From Chitinophaga sp. MM2321 (GTDB lineage: Bacteria > Bacteroidota > Bacteroidia > Chitinophagales > Chitinophagaceae), in contig NZ_OZ035533.1 of the NCBI RefSeq assembly GCF_964033635.1, positions 3,348,001 to 3,412,000 of the forward strand: a DNA stretch of 64,000 nucleotides, read 5' to 3'. The position numbers were made by a program, and so were the translations under genes. Positions 35,786 through 42,837 of this stretch are shown one piece after another. Each line of letters opens with the position of its first letter. Within the stretch, counting starts at the first letter, position 1. The notes below the pieces were generated by a model. It made no database searches and was not told the DNA's origin. It saw only the letters and a program-made list of their open reading frames with translations.

Positions 35786-35894
35786 ATAGCTGTTATTAGC
35801 ATAGATAATATGGCTATAAATGTAGGCCCTTTCATAAATTGGGAAGGGGGTGAATACGACAACATCGGGGGTGGTTCAGGACACCCGGTAACTG

Positions 35895-37811
35895 CTACCG
35901 CGGCCTGGCATATTTTATAAAGATCCGGTCAAGGAATGTTCTTGACAATTTATTCTTATCAATCAGTACATGATTGGAGAGTCTGTATCCTAAAGCATTA
36001 TTTTCAAAAAGATCTTCATTTGCACCGGATGAAAACTCCTTCAGGCTCCAGTTATCAGGTATTCTTATATCATTGGTAATAGCCAGGCTGATACCGGGTT
36101 TCCCGCTTGTATGCGTCTCCTTTTTTATATCATACAGCCATAGATACTGCTCTGCCTGAACATTAGCCGCGATTTTATGCTGGCCGTTCTTGATACACCA
36201 TACGATAATGTTATCGTCATTGAGCCGGAGTGTGACAGCATCTGCCGGTGAAATCCTTTCCTTATCCGGCAACATCACTTTTTGCTGTGTACCATCTTCC
36301 CGCAGAAAAACAATCACGGGCTGATTCAGCTGCGGATCAATGCCAGCATAGATCCGCTTATCCTTTGAAATCTGTAAATTATTCAGCATCGCGCTATCGA
36401 GATAAACCGTCACCTTCCGGCTATCCATATCAAACAAGGCAATTTTGTCGGGTACCTTTTTTGATTTAATCACACAAAAAGAATTAATGTAATTACGGAT
36501 ACTGCCAATAGAATCATTGGCCCCACCCATTGAATACAATGTGTTTGTTTCTGGATTGAACACCAATGACTCTTTATTATCGAACGTTAATACCAGTAAG
36601 TTGCCCCGTATTAAAGGAACCGATTTACCAATCTTGCAGGGTGCATGAAATCTCGCACTATCATTATTGCTACTGTAGATAATGAAATCATTGTTCACCG
36701 TATCTACCAGAATAAATTTATTGATCTTTCCGAAGAAATAAGTTTTAAAACCGGTGTATATTTTATTAATCAGCCTTTTCTTATCTACATCAAATGTTAG
36801 TACAAAGTAAGGGTCCGTATCATTCTTTGCATTGGATATATAAACGATCTTCCCTGTATTATCATAAAAGAAAGATACTTTCTGTGCCATTTCAGCAGGT
36901 GTAAGACTTTGTTTTCTATTCCGCAGTGAATAGGTATGTATAAACCGCTCACTGGTATACAATATTTCATCATTCTTTTCTGAAATACTGATCTGTGGAA
37001 CATTTAATCCGGAATCTTCCAACACCAGCTCCCCCTTGTACCAGACACTCACATTATAAAACGGCTTGTGGCTGCTAAACTCCGCTAACAGTGTATCTCC
37101 TATAATTTGTCTGATACTCTTCTGTATTATATTGGGCGAGATTCCCCTCGGTGGACTCATCATTGCCATCATATTGCCATCCTGATAAGTGGTGGTATCA
37201 ATATTATATAAATAAATGCGGTTATTGATGAGAGAATCGACTGTTTTCATGATATCTTCTGGCACCATCATCGCCGGTAAAGCCCGTGCTTTATAAACAC
37301 TTTCATAGGCGGCCTGGAAATGATTGTCCTTATACTGATAAATCGACTCCTGCAGCAATTTATCTATACTTGTTTTTTGCGACCGGTTCCAGAATACCCC
37401 GGCTAAAACCAATGCCGACACCAGCAGTACCACCATCATCCTGGAAATAGTGAGTCTTCTCCTGATATTTTTTGCGGTGGCAGCTTCTTTTATTTTTTTC
37501 TTCTCAATCTTGTCTATACAATCCGTAATATAATTTTCAAGGCGTACCTTGTCGCTATCTTTTATTGCCAGCTTATAGCGATACGGCTCAATCATACTCA
37601 ATTGTCTTTCATTCAGGTCGCCGCCATTCTTTTCAGTTACGTATACCAGCTGCGTAATGTCTACCCTTCTTTTATCTTCTGCTGTTCTGTAATTATTTAT
37701 TTTAGCGGCCAGCGTATCATGTTTTATCTCATAAGATCCGCCTACCTTGCCGATGATCTGTTTTCCCTCCAGTGCTTCCAGGATTTGCTGAATAATTTCT
37801 TTGCTTGTCAT
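35895..37811 (-). CDS. STAND-system partner: winged-helix/TM/beta-propeller sensor protein
   Basis: A 638-residue protein that looks like the C-terminal half of a classic nSTAND1-TM-propeller protein encoded separately. Residues 1-40 are winged-helix-like (IIQQILEALEGKQIIG, then SYEIKHDTLAAKI as in STAND winged helices), and 50-120 is charged and helical. A transmembrane segment lies at ~124-141 (RMMVVLLVSALVLAGVFW). From ~215 the rest is degenerate repeated strand pattern consistent with a WD40-like propeller. The K/R-rich stretch KNIRRRLT just before the membrane helix suggests N-in/C-out topology, placing the propeller in the periplasm (inference). Its ATG overlaps the stop of the NTPase gene (ATGA), so the two are coupled and probably form one complex. 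Confidence 0.68.
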   Translation of the reverse strand: MTSKEIIQQILEALEGKQIIGKVGGSYEIKHDTLAAKINNYRTAEDKRRVDITQLVYVTEKNGGDLNERQLSMIEPYRYKLAIKDSDKVRLENYITDCIDKIEKKKIKEAATAKNIRRRLTISRMMVVLLVSALVLAGVFWNRSQKTSIDKLLQESIYQYKDNHFQAAYESVYKARALPAMMVPEDIMKTVDSLINNRIYLYNIDTTTYQDGNMMAMMSPPRGISPNIIQKSIRQIIGDTLLAEFSSHKPFYNVSVWYKGELVLEDSGLNVPQISISEKNDEILYTSERFIHTYSLRNRKQSLTPAEMAQKVSFFYDNTGKIVYISNAKNDTDPYFVLTFDVDKKRLINKIYTGFKTYFFGKINKFILVDTVNNDFIIYSSNNDSARFHAPCKIGKSVPLIRGNLLVLTFDNKESLVFNPETNTLYSMGGANDSIGSIRNYINSFCVIKSKKVPDKIALFDMDSRKVTVYLDSAMLNNLQISKDKRIYAGIDPQLNQPVIVFLREDGTQQKVMLPDKERISPADAVTLRLNDDNIIVWCIKNGQHKIAANVQAEQYLWLYDIKKETHTSGKPGISLAITNDIRIPDNWSLKEFSSGANEDLFENNALGYRLSNHVLIDKNKLSRTFLDRIFIKYARPR

Positions 37812-38806
37812 GAGAGGATCTTTTGGATTTCATCAATACTTTTTTGCTGCTTGGTCCCCTCATAGCTGACCAATGAATTGAGCACCTGCCAGATAAGATC
37901 ATCGGTTATTTCCGGGTTGGTAGTATTCAATTCGCTTTCCACCTCTTTTACCGCCTGGTGAACATAATCGCTCAATACATCATTAATAGTACCTATTTCA
38001 GGAAGATCGTCTTTACCCAGTTCCAGCAACCCTTCCGGGGGCAACTCCGCTATTTTGTCTGCATTCTTTTTCACCACTTCATACAGGTATACCTGGAGAC
38101 TGGGCAAATCAATATTATCCACCTGTAAAGAAGAGAGGTCTGTCCGGAATTTATCTTCATGCCGCTTTATAGAGATGTGGCTGATGATCAGGTCGGTTAC
38201 TTCATCCGTCACCCGGATCTTTTCCTGCGCGGCTATTTCCCGGATGGTGGTTACTACTTTTTTTCTCGACATTCTTTCCAGCTTCATTCTTCCCTGGAAT
38301 ATTTCAGGAATCCTTTCTTCAAATTCATCCAGGTACACAAAATATTCCTGCCGGATCACGAGGATAATTTTGGCATAGGGCGCCTGATCCAGTACGCGCC
38401 TGATAAAGTCGATAAACTCCGTTCTCTCAGCACTGTCGCCATACAGGAACAGTTCTTCCAGCTGATCAAAGATCATGTATACGGGTTTGTAATATGCTGT
38501 ATAGACATCGCCCAGCAAATCAAATAAACTCAGTTCAACGTCTGCTTCCGGGGCAAGTGTATTTCTGAAAGCTGTTGATATGCGCTGGTTATTACCCCTG
38601 CGGATAATAAAAGAGCGCCAGTCGTCGGGGTCAAACTCATTACACAAGCCACAGGAAATAAGGGATGTTTTGCCGGTGCCGGACAATCCATACAATAAGG
38701 TAAGCTGGTATTGTTTTACTTTTTTGTAGAGATATAAAATCTCCTCTTCCCGGCCATGGTAGCTGTCTTTATCTTCCTGATTGTATGGTTCAAGAAATTT
38801 AAGCAT
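37808..38806 (-). CDS. nSTAND1-type signal-transduction NTPase
   Basis: A 332-residue STAND-class P-loop ATPase. It starts with the usual FLEPYNQEDKDSYHGREEEI pre-P-loop segment. Walker A is GLSGTGKTS (40-48) and Walker B/sensor is VYMIFDQLEELF (109-120), the FDQxEELF pattern that defines nSTAND1-like proteins; VIRQEYFVYLDEFEERIP follows as sensor region. The C-terminal part (about 180-330) carries the helical/winged-helix region. STAND NTPases oligomerise on sensing a signal and activate an effector. Here the effector candidate is the caspase-like protein encoded 4 bases upstream and the sensor part is the downstream overlapping gene. Confidence 0.85.
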   Translation of the reverse strand: MLKFLEPYNQEDKDSYHGREEEILYLYKKVKQYQLTLLYGLSGTGKTSLISCGLCNEFDPDDWRSFIIRRGNNQRISTAFRNTLAPEADVELSLFDLLGDVYTAYYKPVYMIFDQLEELFLYGDSAERTEFIDFIRRVLDQAPYAKIILVIRQEYFVYLDEFEERIPEIFQGRMKLERMSRKKVVTTIREIAAQEKIRVTDEVTDLIISHISIKRHEDKFRTDLSSLQVDNIDLPSLQVYLYEVVKKNADKIAELPPEGLLELGKDDLPEIGTINDVLSDYVHQAVKEVESELNTTNPEITDDLIWQVLNSLVSYEGTKQQKSIDEIQKILS

Positions 38807-38810
38807 AACA

Positions 38811-40658
38811 TCATTTTTGGATTATACCTGCCCCAAAAAACTCTTCCCATTCTTTTTTCTCAGGAAAAGAGGTAAGAGATGAATATTCTACAGTAGGTCC
38901 GTTACGTTCTTTAATAAGGGAGATCCGTTTATAATTAAATTGCCTTTCACCAAAATCGTTCACTATTTTCGACAGTACGCAAACATCCGGTAGCGAGGCC
39001 GTTTCATTATTGCTGTTACCATCAATCAGGAAAGGCCATAGCGTGATAAAATTGCGCTCTACAATTTCTTTGTCGAGCGGTTTTTTGGGAATCAGGATGA
39101 TGGCGTTATGCAGCGAGCCAATGTTGGATTCCAGTAAATTCTCAGAGGAGTAAGAGCTGGGGTCCGGACCGTAAAGCTGGCTTACCTGGTGCTTATAGAT
39201 GACAGTGCCCATAATGCTCTTTTTTATTTCCACAAACCGGACAGTCCATAAGTTATACTCTCTAAAAAAACGCATATCTGACAATAAATAGAACAACAGG
39301 TCCCTGAACCGGACGAAGCCTGCATGGTTTACTGACAGGTTGCTGGCGATCAGTTCTTCAATTTTATTGATCCTGTTGAGAAAGGTCATATTGCCTGCCA
39401 ACTGCTTTGTAAATTCCCCTTGTCCTCTGATACAGGCATAGCGTACTATTTCAATAAACACGCTGTTATCCGCGCCCGGTTCCCGCCATCTGCCTAATAT
39501 CTTCCGGTCTTCATCAGACAAAAAATGCGTCTGCTCATTTTCCTTATTAACAACGATGATTTTACCGTTTTCCCGGGTGGTGATATGGGTTTGATCATTT
39601 TCTTTTATGATGATAAAAGCCAGGAAACGGATAATCTGGTAATAATAGTTGAGCAGAAAATCAACATCTTTCAACAGTGTTTTTTTAACAAACATGTTCC
39701 GCAAAAAAACAGCGATGGTAATGGGAAAGCTGTTAAAAACCGTATCATGAAAATTCCGGCCGATAGTGCCGCCTGGCATAAAGATGCTGAAGATACGCCG
39801 CATCGCATCTTCAAAATAGCTTTCCACATCGAAATCAGGTTCCTGGTCCACATCATTCGTTGGCTGTGCTACGGGTTGTTTGTAATTATTCACTTCCAGG
39901 ATAATACTGCCGGTATCGTTTTTCTCTAAACAGGTGGGTACCGGCTGTTCAGCCTTTTCCAGCTCATCCCTGGAAGCATCAAAGATATCCTTAAAAGATA
40001 ACGCACCGTTTGCCTCTATTATGCCATTTGTGATCCATTTCAGGAAAGTGGTGGTAAATACCGAGCATTCCGCGTCTTCGGGGTATTTGGAGGTTTTGTT
40101 ATACGCTGAAGAAGCAATGATGTAAAAGTCGCTCCTGGACTGGATATAATCAAAGGTATTTTCACTGAAACAGGCATCAATGATCATGACGACCTTTTTC
40201 TTAAAACGGGTTAACAGTTCGCACAGATCTTCCATGTCAATGGCAGTTCCTTTAAGATCAGCCAAACGTGTATGCTTAACCGTTAGGTAGTACTTTTTTT
40301 CCCTGAGATCATAATACCCGTGGCCAGCATAATAAAAAAGAACGAGGTCGGGAGAGCTGACCGGACTTCCATTATCCGGTGTGGTAAATATTTTTTCGAG
40401 AAAGTTCAGGATATCAGCCCTGAGGGCATTGGCATCTACTGCGCCATCAGTCTTTTTAAAGATCCTGGCATCCGGCACACCCAGTTTTGTTCCGGTGCCA
40501 TCCACGTCGTACTTACGGGACCGGAGCATCTTATAAAAGCTGTTGGCGTTGTTTTCAGCACTATATAAGGGATGCAGGTTATCAGGGCCATCATAATCCT
40601 TTACCCCGATAAGTATTGCTGCCATCTTATCAGAAGATACCTGGTTGTTGGTACTCAT
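38811..40658 (-). CDS. Caspase-like (peptidase C14) protein with uncharacterised C-terminal region
   Basis: A 615-residue cytoplasmic protein. Residues ~11-255 are a caspase/metacaspase domain: AAILIGVKDYDG opening, catalytic His in LFYYAGHGYYD (H113), catalytic Cys in VVMIIDACFSEN (C163), and SSAYNKTSKYPEDAECSVFTTTFLKWI as the substrate-pocket segment. Residues ~285-615 form a second region I do not recognise, alpha/beta in character without membrane helices. Prokaryotic caspases serve as effectors in STAND and gasdermin-type conflict systems. Gene order EACC1 - caspase - nSTAND1 NTPase supports that role. Confidence 0.85.
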   Translation of the reverse strand: MSTNNQVSSDKMAAILIGVKDYDGPDNLHPLYSAENNANSFYKMLRSRKYDVDGTGTKLGVPDARIFKKTDGAVDANALRADILNFLEKIFTTPDNGSPVSSPDLVLFYYAGHGYYDLREKKYYLTVKHTRLADLKGTAIDMEDLCELLTRFKKKVVMIIDACFSENTFDYIQSRSDFYIIASSAYNKTSKYPEDAECSVFTTTFLKWITNGIIEANGALSFKDIFDASRDELEKAEQPVPTCLEKNDTGSIILEVNNYKQPVAQPTNDVDQEPDFDVESYFEDAMRRIFSIFMPGGTIGRNFHDTVFNSFPITIAVFLRNMFVKKTLLKDVDFLLNYYYQIIRFLAFIIIKENDQTHITTRENGKIIVVNKENEQTHFLSDEDRKILGRWREPGADNSVFIEIVRYACIRGQGEFTKQLAGNMTFLNRINKIEELIASNLSVNHAGFVRFRDLLFYLLSDMRFFREYNLWTVRFVEIKKSIMGTVIYKHQVSQLYGPDPSSYSSENLLESNIGSLHNAIILIPKKPLDKEIVERNFITLWPFLIDGNSNNETASLPDVCVLSKIVNDFGERQFNYKRISLIKERNGPTVEYSSLTSFPEKKEWEEFFGAGIIQK

Positions 40659-40703
40659 AAAACATAGATTATAGGTTCACAACTATGCTGCGGAGTGGTA
40701 TGC

Positions 40704-41099
40704 TTATTTTGAATCGTTATTTGCGGATGGGATAATGTTATTCAGTAAAAGCGAAAGGTCCTTGATGCTGTGTGCATTTTCCAGTGTGATGGTAATATCC
40801 TTTCCATCCGCGTCTTTGTAGGTAAGATTAAACTTTGCTTTCTTTGCGTCGATAACGCCGGCCCGGGAGCTGATCCACGTTTTCAACGTATCTAAAATCT
40901 TGTCAATGAAGTCACTCCCGAAAACTATTTTTACGGCGGCATCCAGTATACTCAGGCCAGCGTCATCCTTTGCCAGCTTTTTTTCGAGTTGCCTGCTGTC
41001 GGCTTCGGGGGCATATATCTCAATATTCTCCCGAAGCAATAACGCTTCTTCAACAGCCAGGTCCTGGTCCTCTGATTGAACGGAAATATTAAATTCCAT
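40704..41099 (-). CDS. EACC1-like effector-associated small protein
   Basis: A 131-residue cytoplasmic protein whose layout matches the effector-associated constant component EACC1 of NTPase-based conflict systems. It has a leading strand (MEFNISVQSEDQDL), a GLSILDAAVKIVFGSDFIDKI helical/Gly segment, LDTLKTWISSR, then FNLTYKDADGKDITITLENA and a final SIKDLSLLLNNII helix. EACC modules accompany effectors such as caspases and trypsin-like proteases in such systems; the assignment is by pattern, not search. I chose the ATG at 41099, where the conserved-looking strand starts. An ATG at 41156 would add 19 residues (MELVEPPRPIVFLYFNFYP) and cannot be excluded. It is the first gene of the minus-strand operon. 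Confidence 0.62.
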   Translation of the reverse strand: MEFNISVQSEDQDLAVEEALLLRENIEIYAPEADSRQLEKKLAKDDAGLSILDAAVKIVFGSDFIDKILDTLKTWISSRAGVIDAKKAKFNLTYKDADGKDITITLENAHSIKDLSLLLNNIIPSANNDSK

Positions 41100-41214
41100 G
41101 GGGTAGAAATTAAAGTAAAGAAATACGATGGGGCGTGGGGGTTCAACTAATTCCATATTAAAATTATAGAATAAAATGGAATTCCACCAAAAAAATTAGA
41201 CCGGCAGGAATTTT

Positions 41215-41264
41215 ATTGCGGAACCGCCAATATTCTATACCTTTATTATAGGTTAATGGTTAAT
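41215..41264 (+). promoter_or_regulatory. Putative promoter and direct repeat upstream of the W-x-N peptide gene
   Basis: ATTG ending at 41218 and TACCTTTA (41238-41245) are 19 bases apart, fitting the Bacteroidota -33 TTTG / -7 TAnnTTTG promoter with one mismatch in each. Immediately downstream is a tandem heptamer GGTTAAT GGTTAAT (41251-41264), a possible regulator site. The 41157-41330 gap is shared with the divergent EACC1-caspase-STAND operon. Confidence 0.35.
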
Positions 41265-41330
41265 TGATTGTTGCTTGTTCTCCTCTCCAAAATAAAGTAA
41301 ATACCCCTATCATATTAACAACCTTAATAT

Positions 41331-41645
41331 ATGAAAAAAATACTAAAGCAATGTACCCCATTCCTGTTGCTTTTCACCTCCCTTTTCTTCCCTAAAAATT
41401 CCAAAGCAGCACCTGTCGATACAAAAAACGATATCACCGCCCGCATCAACAAAGTAAGAGACATGGTCAAAAAACAGGCGCCCGATATGCATACAAAAGA
41501 AATGAAAGGAGAAGACCTCTTTGGCGGTGGTGTAGATCCCTGGAACAATTGGGGCAACTGGGGCAATTGGGCTAACTGGAACAACTGGAATAACTGGGCC
41601 AAATGGGATAATTGGGCCAACTGGGGTAACTGGGGCAACTATTAA
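41331..41645 (+). CDS. Secreted precursor peptide with eleven tandem W-x-N/K units (likely cyclophane RiPP)
   Basis: A 104-residue peptide. It has a signal peptide (MKKILKQCTPFLLLFTSLFF..SKA) and a charged leader-like middle (about 28-66, DITARINKVRDMVKKQ). At 71-103 there are eleven contiguous three-residue units: WNN, WGN, WGN, WAN, WNN, WNN, WAK, WDN, WAN, WGN, WGN, then a terminal Tyr. Aromatic-x-Asn/Lys/Arg triplets are the substrates of three-residue-cyclophane-forming radical SAM enzymes (GrrM/XyeB/FxsB types), which join the aromatic ring to the third residue's beta carbon. The maturase gene follows 25 bases downstream. A Gly/Trp/Asn-rich composition and export signal are also features of GrrA-like precursors. 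It is divergent from the STAND/caspase operon. Confidence 0.82.
   Translation: MKKILKQCTPFLLLFTSLFFPKNSKAAPVDTKNDITARINKVRDMVKKQAPDMHTKEMKGEDLFGGGVDPWNNWGNWGNWANWNNWNNWAKWDNWANWGNWGNY
41541..41639 (+). repeat. Eleven-copy 9-bp tandem repeat encoding W-x-N/K
   Basis: Eleven in-frame 9-base units of the form TGG-NNN-AAY (one ends AAA) encode the core of the precursor peptide. Variation between units is confined to the middle codon and synonymous or near-synonymous third-codon positions, suggesting selection on W and N. Confidence 0.9.
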
Positions 41646-41670
41646 TACAAGACTATAAATCAACCAACAT

Positions 41671-42813
41671 ATGAAAGGAGTTGACCTGGTTGTTATTCAA
41701 CCCACTCCATTCTGCAATATTAACTGCTCATACTGTTATCTACCCCAAAGAAATAATACCAAAAGGATAAGTGAAACTGTAGTAAACAGGGTGGTAAGTT
41801 CCCTTATAGACAACCGCCTTATTCATGAGCAAATATCTGTAGTATGGCACGCAGGCGAGCCGCTGGTGCTTCCTCCCTCCTTCTATAGTCCTCTTTTTGA
41901 TATATTCAGTTCCAGGCTGGCACCGCTGGGAATGGCAGTTTCGCATTGCATCCAAACAAACGGTACACTTATTACACAGGAGTGGTGCGACTTCATTCTG
42001 CGGCATAATATCAGGATCGGGGTTAGCATAGACGGGCCGGCCGACATCCATAATGCAAACCGGAAAACAAGGAGCGGCAAAGGTACTTTTGATGAAGTGA
42101 TGAAAGGGATTGCATTACTGCAAGAGAACAAAATACCCTATCATGGTATTGCTGTTATCAGCAAGCATTCGCTGAAGTATGCGCGTCCTATTTTTGATTT
42201 CTTTTATGAAAACGGCTTCTATCAGCTGGGACTGAACATTGAAGAAATTGAAGGTATCAATAATAGTTCTACGCTACTGAATGAAGATCTGACACCCGAT
42301 ATTACCGCCTTTTACAAAACAATTTTCGACCTGTATTTAACAAGAGAAAGGCACATGCAGATAAGAGAATTTGACCACGCCTTCAATGCCATCCTCCGTA
42401 ACCCTGAACAGCCGGACATTTCAAAGCTGGTTGCTGCTTCACATCAAAACACACCGCTATCTATATTGTCCATCGATTATGAAGGTAATTTCTCTTCTTT
42501 TTCTCCTGAATTAATCGGGCAACATGCGGAAGCATACAATGACTTCATTTTTGGCAACATCCTGGAAACCGGTTTTACTAACGGAAAAAGGAATGACCTG
42601 CTGGAAAAAGTGGCCGCCGAAATTAATAGTGGTATCCATCAATGTAAAGCCACCTGCGAATACTTTCATGTGTGCGGAGGCGGAGCGCCCTCCAACAAAT
42701 TTTTCGAAAATGGCCGCTTCGATTCCACAGAAACGAAGTATTGTAAATACAATATCAAAGTGCCTGTCAGACTGGTACTGGGCTACCTGGAAGAAAAGCT
42801 GTTCATCAGCTGA
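41671..42813 (+). CDS. Radical SAM/SPASM peptide maturase, GrrM-like
   Basis: A 380-residue cytoplasmic radical SAM enzyme. The N-terminal CxxxCxxC 4Fe-4S/SAM motif is FCNINCSYCYLPQ (C15, C19, C22). WHAGEPLVLPPSFY and IRIGVSIDGPADIHNANRKTRSG are typical of anSME/peptide-maturase relatives. The C-terminal SPASM-type cluster has C325, C329, C335 and C358 (CKATCEYFHVCGGGAPSNK, KYCKYN). The GGGAPSNK.FENG.F segment is characteristic of GrrM/XyeB-type cyclophane-forming maturases. It probably crosslinks the W-x-N units of the precursor encoded 25 bases upstream, before export. It ends 24 bases from the convergent SGNH gene. Confidence 0.88.
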   Translation: MKGVDLVVIQPTPFCNINCSYCYLPQRNNTKRISETVVNRVVSSLIDNRLIHEQISVVWHAGEPLVLPPSFYSPLFDIFSSRLAPLGMAVSHCIQTNGTLITQEWCDFILRHNIRIGVSIDGPADIHNANRKTRSGKGTFDEVMKGIALLQENKIPYHGIAVISKHSLKYARPIFDFFYENGFYQLGLNIEEIEGINNSSTLLNEDLTPDITAFYKTIFDLYLTRERHMQIREFDHAFNAILRNPEQPDISKLVAASHQNTPLSILSIDYEGNFSSFSPELIGQHAEAYNDFIFGNILETGFTNGKRNDLLEKVAAEINSGIHQCKATCEYFHVCGGGAPSNKFFENGRFDSTETKYCKYNIKVPVRLVLGYLEEKLFIS

Positions 42814-42837
42814 CAGGGCTATATCACCAATCAGGTA

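Noticed and set aside
41324..41663. Two minus-strand ORFs rich in P-Q-L and P-V repeats opposite the W-x-N peptide gene
   Set aside because: They are the antisense reading of the 9-base tandem repeat; the plus-strand frame has the signal peptide, the adjacent maturase and the sensible W-x-N motif.
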